Below, piece after piece: positions 36,891 to 47,910 of a DNA stretch of 64,000 nucleotides (positions within the stretch are counted from its first letter, which is position 1; every line of letters begins with the position of its first letter). Below the pieces are notes generated by a model. The model was not told the origin of the DNA, made no database searches, and saw nothing but the letters and a program-made list of their open reading frames with translations. The stretch is taken from positions 1 through 64,000 of the forward strand of contig NW_025778013.1 of NCBI RefSeq assembly GCF_021130785.1, in the 5' to 3' direction. The translations under genes and the position numbers were made by a program. The DNA comes from Homalodisca vitripennis. Taxonomy: Eukaryota; Arthropoda; Insecta; Hemiptera; Cicadellidae.

Positions 36891-37550
36891 ATATACACAT
36901 ACTGCAAAGCTGTAGCACAGTTTCTATTTCAAGTGTTTATCATTGCGTCCTTTACCTACAAATTGTATTACTTTCAACCTTAATCTGATTTTAAATTCAG
37001 TGTACATCAACAGTATTAGTTAACAAACCTTGACCTATTGCAATATATGTTATTCTGCCATACCCATGCATAGATGGGTTGCGTTAACGCCATTAATCTC
37101 ATGCACATATCTATAATAACACATATATGTAATGTTATACCTGCAATATCTGCCAGATACTGTATTTACAAATGTTAAAAATTTTAAAAAAGTTAAAACT
37201 TACAAATTGCTAACTTGATTAAATCCTAGTAATTTTTAGGATAAACGTGACGACTGTTAAAATAGCTTAGACGCTTATTGGCCTTTACAGAAAATTCTAA
37301 AATAAAATTCTCCTCTAATCATTTATGAAAATCACCTTAGCAAAACATTTGTAAAACATGTTATTGTACCCAGTTTGCTCAAACACTTATGTACTAGGCA
37401 ATTTTCACATTTCATCAATTGTTTACCCTAAGATCAATGTGTAAATATCAGCAAAATCTTATGCAGTGATATGCACTATAATCGAACTCGATATTGCCCT
37501 CATATAAAGTAACCAAATTAATAACCTCCTAAGATGTGTTCGCTCTGATT
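36890..37550. other. AT-rich DNA, nothing recognised
   Basis: No supported gene or repeat box is present. Confidence 0.4.
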
Positions 37551-37551
37551 T

Positions 37552-37587
37552 TAATCATCTATCTATGCAAAGTGTGCAGGAAGAATC
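37552..37587 (+). repeat. Array hairpin, copy 10
   Basis: CATCTATCTATGC and AGTGTGCAGGAAG occupy the hairpin position with an imperfect stem. Confidence 0.45.
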
Positions 37588-37960
37588 TCTAGCTGTTTCA
37601 TGAAACAATTTTAAAATCCATAGTGGTATTTACATGTTTTTGCATACAAAAAAATATTTTAGTTGTTCAAGAGAAGTATATTATTACGTATGTGACACAG
37701 TCATCACTACGGCATTTTATAGGAAGTTAAATATTCACAAATAGTTTAACCTAGTGTATAAAAACCAGCAAAGATCAACAACGCTTAATTATAGTAAGTA
37801 AAATGTTACACACTCAGGATTTAAAAAAATAGAGTGGAACTTATTGTAAAAAAATACATTCTATAACTCGTAATCCATTAAATTAGTTACAGGAGTTTAA
37901 ACCAGATCACTCTTCCACGCAACATTAAATATACAACATTTAATTTAAACTTAGAGCAAA
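37552..37960 (+). repeat. Partial array unit D, copy 1
   Basis: It begins with the hairpin (37,552-37,587) and continues with CATAGTGGTATTTACATG, GTTCAAGAGAAGTATATTAT and GGAAGTTAAATATTCACAAA, matching 47,656-47,900 nearly word for word. A box-h copy (CCAGATCACTCTTCCACGCA) follows at about 37,898. Confidence 0.7.
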
Positions 37961-39077
37961 GCATTACTGGACTCATCTGTTGCTTGAAATACTGAGGCTT
38001 TCAGCGTTAAGTAATAATTATTTCCAGTGTTATAATGAAATAAACGAAGTTGTGCAAGACATGCGATAGCACATATAGCATATTAATACGCTATAATACC
38101 ATAATGATCCTTGATTATATGTTTGTTTGGAATCAAAATTGAGTAACAATATGAATATGTCTTACATAGTTGTAATTTAATTCGATTTTATTAAACTCTA
38201 TTATAGGTTAATTATTATGAATCATTGAGGCAAGATCTATTTATCTGATTTTATCAAACATGTCGTGAAGGAATAGTTTTATAGATCTATCACCTGATAT
38301 CGAGTATATTATTTGAGAGTACAAGGTTAATAAAACGTTGCGGTACACTTCAGTACAGATTAATGTTCTGAAAACATTGTGTAAAGTAATCAAGCGATTG
38401 TTACATTGTATTACTATTGAGACTGTTATATATGTTCATTACTTAATATAAAAAAGACAAAACATTATAAAAATAACAAACATAGAAAATAAATCATACT
38501 TTCCAAAACAAGCTTTTTTAAGTACGAGTTATAAAATGGAGTGGAAATCGAAATACAAACACTTCTAAATAAATAAAATTGTTCTGGATCTTTAACAGTA
38601 GCTACTAATCATTGTGAAAATATCATCACACTACGCATTTGGTATGATACTACCCAAGAAACCCATTATTAGGTCGACCAGTAAAACCCTTTTAAAGCTG
38701 CAATGTAAAAAACAAAACAACACATAAAAACGCAGCACTAGACACAACATAGTATAATTGGAAGACACAACTTATAGCCTATAACTTATCGTAGTTTAGT
38801 TTACTGTTATTGAATTGGTGTTTACCCATATTTATTTATAAGCCGCAAAACTAATACTAAATCACATATTTGTAGAAGTGGTTTAAAGAGAGTATGCAGT
38901 TCATGCAGTTTGAAATTTATAGGGTTTATGAATTGTCTATGTCCATTCTAATGTCAAGTCGATTGATAATCACAAAAGCCATTTTCACATTTAATAATCC
39001 TTTATTCAACTAATAAAGGCATTTAAACGGTTACAGTGTTACATACTACGGGATAAAAGTCAACTTAGAAGACTTTG
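37960..39077. other. AT-rich DNA, nothing recognised
   Basis: No supported frame. Similarity to the spacer at 47,900-50,070 is not obvious by eye. Confidence 0.35.
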
Positions 39078-39189
39078 ACAACCAGGCGGTGAGGCGCTGT
39101 GTACAAGGAAGTACCTATAGTAGCCAAAATATTTAACTCTGTACGTTTATATTATTGTAACACTGCCGCGCATTCAAATATTGTTATAA

Positions 39190-39415
39190 AAGAGTAGAGG
39201 CAGATCCCCTCTTAAGGCTTATTACGCCCATCCTCGTGGGCTTCTGGCCTGTGCGGGGGTCTTATTATACAGAATAAGAAGAAGAGTCGAAGGTCATTGG
39301 TACTGACAAACAATGTGCCTGGTCCCACACAGGTTATGAAGCTGTGGTTTCTTTCTATGACAGATCCAAAGTACAAAGTCCTATACCGTGCGGTTATCGG
39401 CTCTACCAATACCGG
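39190..39415 (-). mobile_element. tRNA-Leu-related SINE, diverged
   Basis: Same body as the SINE at 12,114 (GGCCTGTGCGGGGGTCTTAT, GGTCATTGGTACTGACAAAC), with the tRNA-like head heavily decayed (GGTTATCGGCTC on + for the A-box side). Homologous to 41,247 and 50,185. Confidence 0.65.
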
Positions 39416-39657
39416 TTAGTATTTTTAACATTGGATTATTGCATCTATTCACTTGCATATTATATAATTTTACAGAGAAATGTGTGTGTTCCATTATATG
39501 CTTATAACGTAGTACGTAGTATATACGTAGTTTCACTCTTCAACTTTAGGATCCTAAAACATCTCCAGTTATTTTCAAGTCAGAAATATGTTCCAGTGTC
39601 CATTATATATTTTTGGAGTGTTTAATTAGCAATTGAAAAAGACATATCTATAAAGTA

Positions 39658-39826
39658 TTTGAAGTATGAATTTAAAAACTTATCTGAAATACTTTAATCG
39701 TAACTGAGGAATTAGATTTTTTGGTTAGTAGTGTGTGTTATGTGAAGTATGAATTTAAAAAACTTATCTGAAATTACTTTAATCGTAACTGAGGAATTAG
39801 ATTTTTGGTTAGTAGTGTGTGTTATG
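39658..39826 (+). repeat. About 80-base local tandem duplication
   Basis: GAAGTATGAATTTAAAAACT through TAGTAGTGTGTGTTATG occurs twice in a row. The related locus at 50,778-50,860 has it only once. Confidence 0.85.
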
Positions 39827-39904
39827 AGTATGTTTTTATGAATATTTTTGTCTATCTACACATGGACTTTTATTTTGTATTATAAAAAAATTATGGTTGC
39901 CTGT

Positions 39905-40690
39905 AAAGTCGGTTTTACGGTCGAAGATTTTACGTGACAAAACGTCTTTTTCTCGGTAGAATATTTATTGATATGAATATTATTAAATTGCACAATAGGA
40001 ACAAGGAATTGAATGAAAATAAGAATTGCACAAATTTTAACTATAGAAATATATTTTGTTTACTAAGAAACATTGTACATAATTTGAAAATTAATTAAAA
40101 TTTGTTATTGTAAATGGTTAAAGTTGAATAAAACATTTACTAAAATTGGAATTTGAAATTCTGGCTAAACACAGTTAAACTCTAACTCCGCGCGTGGTGA
40201 TTGGTCGGTTTAGTTTTTTCGTTTGTTTGGTCGCACTGTTATGACAGGTTAGAGGTTATAATTTGTTATTTTAAACTGTGTTTGACTAGCAATACGCGCT
40301 GTTTCTTCTCAATCGGACTGAATTACGATTGATTGCAGAGTAATTTAAACTAATAATTTACTTAACACTATCAAACATTTGTCAATAGTATGTCACATAA
40401 ACCTATAAACTCAGTTTCTCAACTTTTGTGTCAATCTAACAATTAATCAATCAATCATAGTTTACGATAATGAAATATCAGGGTACAATTATTTACCTTT
40501 ATTGTTGTAGTTGTTGTAAAATGACGAATCTAAGCACTCCACATTTTTCACGAATAATAAACATAGTTATCCTGCTTTATCCACGTTGGCGGCGGACCCA
40601 CTGGACGGGCATCGTAACGTTACTGGGCGTTACACTTTTTCATGAGTGAAACTAATTTAAGACGTTGTCACGTCAAAAATCAATACGTTA
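39905..40690. mobile_element. Non-autonomous element of about 0.76 kb with inverted repeats
   Basis: GATTTTACGTGACAAAACGT at 39,926 is the inverse of the ACGTTGTCACGTCAAAAATC stretch at 40,661-40,680. The homologous locus at 50,915-50,945 lacks the whole segment, so it is an insertion. There is no coding frame. The exact ends are uncertain by some 20 bases on the left. Confidence 0.7.
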
Positions 40691-41079
40691 TATTGGGTCT
40701 TAAGCTCTTTGAATTGAGTATGAAAAAAGATTTTGTTCTTATTAAAGCATGAAAAAAATGAATAGTATTTATCCCAAAAGAAAAAAAAAACAGTATTTTC
40801 ATAAGTTTCAACAAGTTCCACCATGTTATTGTATGTGTGGATTATAAAATTAGTGAATTGATTAGGTTTATGTTTTTAATTTATATGGGTAATAGGTTTT
40901 AAAAGTAACAGTACATTAGCGACTCCATCCTTAATTCAGGAAAAAGTATTATATTTTTATTTATTTTACAACACGCCAACGCTATATTGGAAAGAAAAAA
41001 ATCAAGTGTATGACACTATTAATTTAAAAATATATCAAAGCAATTTCTTATTCTTAATGGAAGAGATTCCTAAATGAAA

Positions 41080-41220
41080 AGAGAGAATACATTAGGTGGA
41101 AAGAATATAACATCCGTGTGCGGATATGGTACTCCTTTCAACCTTTTAAGCCAACATAAAAGTATATATACAACTCCTTATATTTAACCTTCTCTAATAT
41201 GTATATTTATTTTTAAAATA
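41080..41220 (+). repeat. Conserved AGAGAGAATACATTAGG block, copy in tandem repeat 1
   Basis: Matches about 7,390-7,500, 43,075-43,210 and 51,255-51,370. Confidence 0.65.
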
Positions 41221-41246
41221 CTTTTTTTTATATTTTTAAAATAATT

Positions 41247-43210
41247 CTGGCCTGTGCGGGGTCTTATTATATACAGAATAAGAAGATGAGTCGAAGGTCA
41301 TTGGTACTGACAAACAATGTGCCTGGTCCCACACAGGTTATGAAGCTGTGGGTTTTCTTTCTATGACAGATCCAAAGTACAAAGTCCTATACCGTGCGGT
41401 TATCGGCTCTACCAATACCGGTTAGTATTTTTAACATTGGATTATTGCATCTATTCACTTGCACTATTATATTAATTTTACAGAGAAATGTATGTGTTCC
41501 ATTATATGCTTATAACGTTAGTACGTAGTATAATACGTAGTTTCACTCTTCAACTTTAGGGATCCTAAAAACATCTCTATTTCCAAGTTCAGAAATATGT
41601 TCCAGTGTCCATTATATATTTTTGGAGTGTTTAATTTAGCAATTGAAAAAGACCCATATCTATATAAGTATTTGAAGTATGAATTTAAAAACTTATCTGA
41701 ATACTTTATTCGTAACTGAGGAATTAGATTTTTTGGTTAGTAGTGTGTGTTATGTGAAGTATGAATTTAAAAAACTTATCTGAAATACTTTAATCGTAAC
41801 TGAGGAAATTAGATTTTTTGGTTAGTTAGTTAGTGTGTGTTATGAGTATGTTTTTATGAATATTTTTGTTCTATCTACTCACATGGACTTTTATTTTGTA
41901 TAAAAAAAATTATGGTTGCCTGTAAAAGTCGGTTTTACGGTCGAAGATTTTACGTGACAACGTCTTTTTCTCGGTAGAAATTTTTTATTGATTTGAATAT
42001 TCGAATTTATAAATTTAAATTGCACAATAGGAACAAGGAAAATTGAATGAAAATAAGAATTGCACAAATTTTAACTATAGAAATATTATTTTGTTTACTA
42101 AAACATTGTACATAATTTGAAATTAATTAAATATTTGTTATTGTAAATGGTAAAGTTGAATAAAACATTTACTAAAATTGGAATTTGAAATTTCTGGCTA
42201 AAACACAGTTAAACTTTAACTCCGCCGCGTGGTGATTGGTCGGTTTAGTTCGTTTGTTTTGGTTCGCACTGTTATGACAGGTTAGAGGTTATAAATTTGT
42301 TATTTTAAATGTTTGACTAGCAATACGCGCTGTTTCTTCTCAATCGACTGAATTACGATTGATTGCAGAGTAATTATTAAACTAATAATTTACTTAACAC
42401 TATCAACATTTGTCAATAGTATGACATAACCTATAAACTCAGTTTCTCAACTTTTGTGTCAATCTAACAATTAATCAATCAATCATAGTTTACGATAATG
42501 AAATATCAGGGTACAATTATTTACCTTTATTGTTGTAGTTGTTGTAAATGACGAATCTAAGCACTCCACATTTTCACGAATAAACATAGTTATCTGCTTT
42601 ATCCCGTGCGGCGGACCCACTGGACGGGCATCGTAACGTTACTGGGCGTTACACTTTTTCATGAGTGAACCTAATTTAAGACGTTGTCACGTCAAAAATC
42701 AATACGTTATATTGGGTCTTAAGCTCTTTGAATTGAGTATGAAAAAAGATTTTGTTCTTATTAAGCATGAAAAAAATGAATAGTATTTATCCCAAAAGAA
42801 AAAAACAGTATTTCATAAGTTTCAACAAGTTCCACCATGTTATTGTATGTGTGGATTATAAAATTAGTGAATTGATTAGGTTTATGTTTTTAATTTATAT
42901 GGGTAATAGGTTTTAAAAGTAACAGTACATTAGCGACTCCATCTAATTCAGGAAAAAGTATTATATTTTTATTATTTACACGCCAACGCTATATTGGAAA
43001 GTCAAGTGTATGACACTATTAATTTAAAAATATATCAAAGCAATTTCTTAATGGAAGAGATTCCTAAATGAAAAGAGAGAATACATTAGGTGAAAGAATA
43101 TAACGTCCTGTGCGGATATGGTCTCCTTTCAACCTTTTAAGCCAACATAAAGTATATAACAACTCCTTATATTTAACCTTCTCTAATATGTATATTTATT
43201 TTTAAAATAC
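41247..43210 (+). repeat. 2 kb tandem duplication, copy 2
   Basis: Second copy of 39,240-41,220, separated by about 26 bases of A/T-run DNA. It has its own copy of the decayed SINE (41,247-41,425), the 80-base local duplication and the inverted-repeat element. Small length changes are frequent and lie largely in homopolymers or short reiterations. Confidence 0.9.
41925..42705. mobile_element. Second copy of the 0.76 kb inverted-repeat element
   Basis: Inverted ends at 41,946-41,965 (GATTTTACGTGACAACGTCT) and 42,678-42,700. It was duplicated with its surroundings. Confidence 0.7.
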
Positions 43211-43639
43211 CACATGTATATTTGGATGTGGCGTTGTTTATCTTTTTATTATAAAAATACAATATTTCACTTTTCTAACTTGGTTTATCACATTAAAGTG
43301 ATCATGTTTTAAGGTACAGGACAGTAATCAATGTCAACCATACAATAATCATGAAGAGTCCATTAAGCCAGTGCGACAACCCTACTAGTGTTATGGTAGA
43401 GGTTTGATAACTTGATATTGTGTATGAAAATAGTTCACATGCTTTCAATTGTATACACGAGTTAATAAACTGAAGGTAAAACACCTCAGACTATTTAAAA
43501 AATATATGAAATTACATTTATTCCTCATTCTCTCACCGTTCTTTCTAATTATTTATTGTTTATTTAATAACACATAGTAGCTTATTTACTAAATCACTAT
43601 ACAATTGCAGTTTAAGAACACTGTAATGTAGACTACTTG

Positions 43640-44780
43640 AATTATATACATCAAAGAGAAAACTTTAATCAAATTTCCGAGGTGATTTTTAGTTACAGAT
43701 ATACTAATTAACAATAAAATGTCATCATCGAATAGTGTCTGTTGATATTATATCCAAGCGATAATGATTTATCACATAACCAGAACTCTAGGATGGGAAA
43801 CATTATTTTTACATTTTGGATGTATGTGTATGAATAATCAGATACGAAAAATCAATTTAATTTTATGTTATTAGTCGTAAAGTAAACAAGCAAGTAAAGG
43901 TAAAAAGTAAAACAAAAATTCAAAGTTTGAACATACACAGCTGTCTATATATTTTTAAATCCATGGAAACCACAAAGGACAGGTATTTCAATGTTTTAGA
44001 TTGGTAAAGAAGTGGTGTTTACAAAAGTCGTTGATTTCATACCACGCCGTGTTGGAGAAGCGTGATCAATAACAAGATTCGGAGACAAAAGCTTGACAAG
44101 GGCCAGGACTTTTCATATTTCAGTTTCATGTTCAAAGTTGTTCAACACGCAGGACGTGAAAAATATACACCAAGAGTGCGATTGCAAAGACCAGGGTCAG
44201 CACAAGGACTTAGAGATGAGTTGATTTAATGATTTATAAATCAAAATATTCGTCTTACTAAAAGCAATTTATATCCTAGTATTTCCTCAGTCTTTAAGGA
44301 AATTTACATTAAGTATATTACTTGTATCGTGAGCATTATGATAATCAACAAATGAAAAGAACTTGTGATTTAGGGTTTTTAATTCTTTTGGTACTCTAAG
44401 CGTGCAAAAAGAATCAGTACATAATGTCCACAGGCGAATGATCCAATCTTTCTTTTCAGATCAATTGATAAATATCTTTAAAAAGTGTAAGGATTACTAA
44501 GAGAATTATTTACTTTTAAATCTCTAAAGAGACTTTTTAAAGAATTTTATAGCAGGGTACGTATTTAAAATAAGTTAAAATTAGTGAATGCTAGCTGACA
44601 TAGCATTAAAATATAAAACTTTATCGCGTTAACTAGTTTAAACTTATTAATTAAATAACGATATTCTCCAGATTTGTAGAGAAATATTGTCTATAATTTT
44701 TAATTCATCTAATTAATTACTGAGATTACCACTAGAGCACTCTTCCAATTTAAAAGATATCAAAAATTAATAATATAAGT
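43640..44780 (+). repeat. Array unit A, copy 3
   Basis: Box a (43,805-43,900, TTATTAGTCGTAAAG), box b (43,960, ATCCATGGAAACCACAAAGG), box c (44,125-44,240, CACCAAGAGTGCGATTGCAA and GATGAGTTGATTTAATG), hairpin (44,381) and box h (44,715-44,755, CCACTAGAGCACTCTTCC). The box-b ATG frame is 14 codons. Confidence 0.75.
44381..44415 (+). repeat. Array hairpin, copy 11
   Basis: CTTTTGGTACTC pairs with GCGTGCAAAAAG. The outer stem uses T-A pairs where copies 7, 13 and 15 use C-G. Confidence 0.65.
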
Positions 44781-45064
44781 GATACAGTTATAGAAACAAA
44801 TAATTAGAATCCATTGCCACCTTTAAATTTAAATCAAACTAAATATAATAATACAACTCTGTTTCAGGCCACAGTATAATTAATGAATCGTTAACGAGAA
44901 TATTAGTGAACATGTTTAAATAATTGTACGATGTGTTGTTTCTAGTAGTTTTGTACGTGATTGCAATGGATACACTAAAGTACTGTACATTAACACCACC
45001 TAATATTTGAAAATGCTCTTGGAGTAAATAAAAATAAAAGGTTATTAGTGAAAAAGGTAAGGTG

Positions 45065-45225
45065 TTATAATTTAAATTACTCATTGTTCTAATCTTCGGG
45101 AAATGTTTTGCGTAATTACTTGAGCCGGCGAGTAAACTGAGTCGGTTAATAGGGTTGAAGTGATGAAACATTACTCAGTGTGAAGTCGGACTGAGTGAGT
45201 AGTGAAGCGGAGAGAGCTGATGGGT
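45065..45225 (+). repeat. Conserved block with ATTACTCA hairpin, copy 1
   Basis: GCCGGCGAGTAAACTGAGTC is followed by ATTACTCAGTG and CTGAGTGAGTAGTGAAGCG. It is highly similar to 53,090-53,250. ATTACTCA and TGAGTAGT can pair around a loop of about 20 bases. It is less AT-rich than its surroundings, and no frame is conserved. Confidence 0.65.
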
Positions 45226-46599
45226 TTTCTCATGAAAAACATGCAGTTATTGTTAGTCATTTATTGCTTAGGAATATTTTAGAAGTCTTCTTTTAAAAAG
45301 TATGAAAGAAAATACAAAACCACACAAAACTTCTTGTGCATTACACCACTAAAATATTAGTTTTATTTAGTTAGCAATATCCATTACTTAATATGAAAAG
45401 AAAACATTACAAAAGTCCGTCTGACCTTACAATATAATACATATGATCCCTTTTAGGAACAAAATTATAATTGATTGGAAATAAAACTACCGACAGTTAA
45501 AAGCTTATAATACGCTCTTATAAATCTAATAATTTCTTTAGTTGAAATATTTTGATAAAACACATTTGGTACGATGCTACTCGTGCAACACGTATAACCC
45601 AAATTTACTCCAGGATTCTTATTTTTTGTTGTACATTGACACTTTAGCTGCAATCCGAAAGATTAAAAAATTAATTAAAAAACCGGAAGACTCAACATTA
45701 GTTAAACACTACAAATTTTGTTGTAATGTATGACGTAGTAAATAATTGTTGCATACTTGATATGCGTAATACGTAATATTTATGATTAATTATTGTTCAC
45801 AGATATATCAATTGAAAGTCCTGTGATTTATTTGGGACGCTCTCAATTAGGAAATCTCAATTTGTGGCTATGATTTTTAAGATACATAAAATGACCGAAT
45901 ACGTGTATTAATTGTTAGGATAGGATAGCTTTTCTTGCACCCTCCAAATTTCTTTATGTTAATTACTTGAAAAGTTAATTTGAGGTTTTTAGTATGAGTA
46001 TAAATATATTTTTATTTTAAAGGCTAATGTTTACAAATATTTTTTGCTGAACGAGCCGCAAAAATAAAAGTGACTTATAATTAAAACACAATATTACTGT
46101 TTAAATATTTCTGGCTATATTATACAGAATAAAGTATGGTAAGATATTATAGAAAGCTCTTATATATTCTAATTTAAGGTAGTAATGGTATTGGTTAAAA
46201 TAATTAATTTTAATTACAAGTGTTTTTGGCAACTTCCGTACCAATCGATTTTTGGGAAATTACATGTTTCTTTATATAATTTGCGTCCTCAGAATAAGTA
46301 TATTAAACCATCCTAACCAACCTATATATGTTTATGTTACATTTTTTTATTAGCATGTTTTAACATACTACTTCTGAGGATATTATTAAAGAAAATTAGA
46401 AACATTTCTTGATTGGTAGGAACATCGTAATAGAATATTATATCTTTTTATACGTAGATTTAAAGTAAGTATTTTTTCTTTATATTTAAATACTATTAAC
46501 TTAGGATTATTATTGCAACTATACTTAAATATCGTAATTACAGCTTTAAATAATCTAAAAATATACAACAATTTAGGTATAATTTTACATGCCAAAGAT

Positions 46600-46800
46600 G
46601 AGTTCACCTTCCTCATGCATGTAGTGTTTGAAATCTGAAGCTGTTGCAGACCTTACTCCTGAAATCTGGAGTCATGTTCGTCTGAAGGGACCCAAAAATA
46701 AGCGGCGACGAAAAACTAAAAAGCTCAAAAAACCCCTTCAAAGTTTCGACATCAGGGGCATCCAGATAAATGCTATATAGGTTAGAAGAGGTATTCTCAT
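46600..46800 (+). repeat. Conserved box j, copy 3
   Basis: TTCACCTTCCTCATGCATGT, GAAATCTGAAGCTGTTGCAG, TCCTGAAATCTGGAGTCATG and TTTCGACATCAGGGGCATCC. Matches 54,845-55,040 closely and 18,590-19,270 more distantly. Confidence 0.7.
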
Positions 46801-46999
46801 TTTATAAAAATTAATTAGAAATACGTAAAATGTCGTATCGAAAACCGTACTTAAAAGATAATATTTTATCATGTACAAAATAATCTACAATTAATTCTTT
46901 AAAATATGATTTAAAGTTGTTTGCAATGTTTTACTTTGAAATATAACCACGTCATTTGGAGTTATTTTATAACTGTCGATATCAAAACTGTATACTTTT

Positions 47000-47692
47000 G
47001 TTTTATTCTGATTAAATAAGTTATCTTTCCCCATAAAGGCAATGCCCAGGGGGATTTTTACAAAGTAACCATTCAAAAAAAAATCATTATTAAAATACGT
47101 CATAAATTAACTTATGACATGTATGTGGATGGGTAGATGAGTAAAAATGTATTTCTTGTTAGTATCCTTGACATACAAAAGGCAACAAAACATAAAAGAA
47201 TGAGAAACACATATGAAATATATCAAACCGTTTCCAAACAATCATTATTTAATATCCATAGAAACAAAAAAGTTCTGATATTTTAATATTTTTGAAAATT
47301 AAATACTATTGCGAGTATGTTTTAGCATTTCCAAAGTCAGATAATCACCACATGTAGTACAATGTGTGGTCAGTACCAGGACTTACAAGGCTGTTACTTC
47401 TATTATTGAGTAATCACAATTTCTCCTAATAATGACTCTTGATATCCAAAGCAGTTTACATTTAAGTTTAGTGAGCATTAAATACAACACAAAACACTAG
47501 ATCAGTTTATATGAAACGAAGACCTGATTCCAAAGCAAAAAATTTTTTATATCTGTTATTTCGTCGGAATTTCCCTTTATTTTGCAAAGATTGTCACTGT
47601 TCACAAATTTTTTCTCCTTATTGAAAAGCTACTAAACTTGTGTTTTGGGTTGTTTTAAATCCTCTCTGTGCCCAAAGCGTGCAGGGAGAATC
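47000..47692 (+). repeat. Array unit B, copy 2
   Basis: Starts with TAAGTTATCTTTCCCC and GCCCAGGGGGATTTTTA. Box b (47,256) reads ATCCATAGAAACAAAAAAGT. Box c (47,325-47,420) has AGATAATCACCACATGTAGT and a shortened ACCAGGACTTACAAGG. The hairpin is at 47,656. Near-identical to 55,270-55,967 up to the hairpin. Confidence 0.8.
47656..47692 (+). repeat. Array hairpin, copy 12
   Basis: CTCTCTGTGCC pairs with GCGTGCAGGGAG using several G-T pairs. Sequence homology switches from unit B to unit D across this hairpin. Confidence 0.7.
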
Positions 47693-47910
47693 TCTTTGCT
47701 ATTTCAGGAAAAGCTTCTACATCCATAGTGGTATTTACGTGTTTTACATACTTGATAAAAATTTTATAGTTGTTCAAGAGAAGTATATTATTACGTATGT
47801 CACACAGCCAGCCCTACGGCATTTTGTAGGAAGTTAAATATTCACAAATAGGTCAAAGTAGTGTATTAAAACCAGCAAAGATTAAGAACGATTAATTGTA
47901 GTAAGTGAAA
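47692..47910 (+). repeat. Partial array unit D, copy 2
   Basis: CATAGTGGTATTTACGTG, GTTCAAGAGAAGTATATTAT and GGAAGTTAAATATTCACAAA match 37,588-37,800. Confidence 0.75.

Larger units (their letters stand above)
39240..41220 (+). repeat. 2 kb tandem duplication, copy 1
   Basis: Nearly identical to 41,247-43,210. Both begin inside the SINE at TTCTGGCCTGTGCGGGG and end after TCTCTAATATGTATATTTAT. Differences are mainly one- to few-base insertions or deletions. Copy 1 contains an internal 80-base tandem duplication (39,658-39,825) that is also in copy 2. Confidence 0.9.
39078..47692 (+). repeat. Higher-order duplication 2, copy 1
   Basis: This is collinear with 50,076-55,967: the ACCAGGCGGTGAGGCGC start, the SINE, a 2 kb segment, unit A, the hairpin-bearing block at 45,065, box j and unit B up to the hairpin at 47,656. 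Its extra length of about 2.7 kb is accounted for by the tandem duplication (about 1.97 kb) and one inserted element (about 0.76 kb). After the hairpin the two copies diverge. Confidence 0.85.

Noticed and set aside
44839..45171. 110-codon minus-strand frame as a gene
   Set aside because: It overlaps a conserved non-coding block, and I see no equivalent frame or domain in the duplicate at 53,090.
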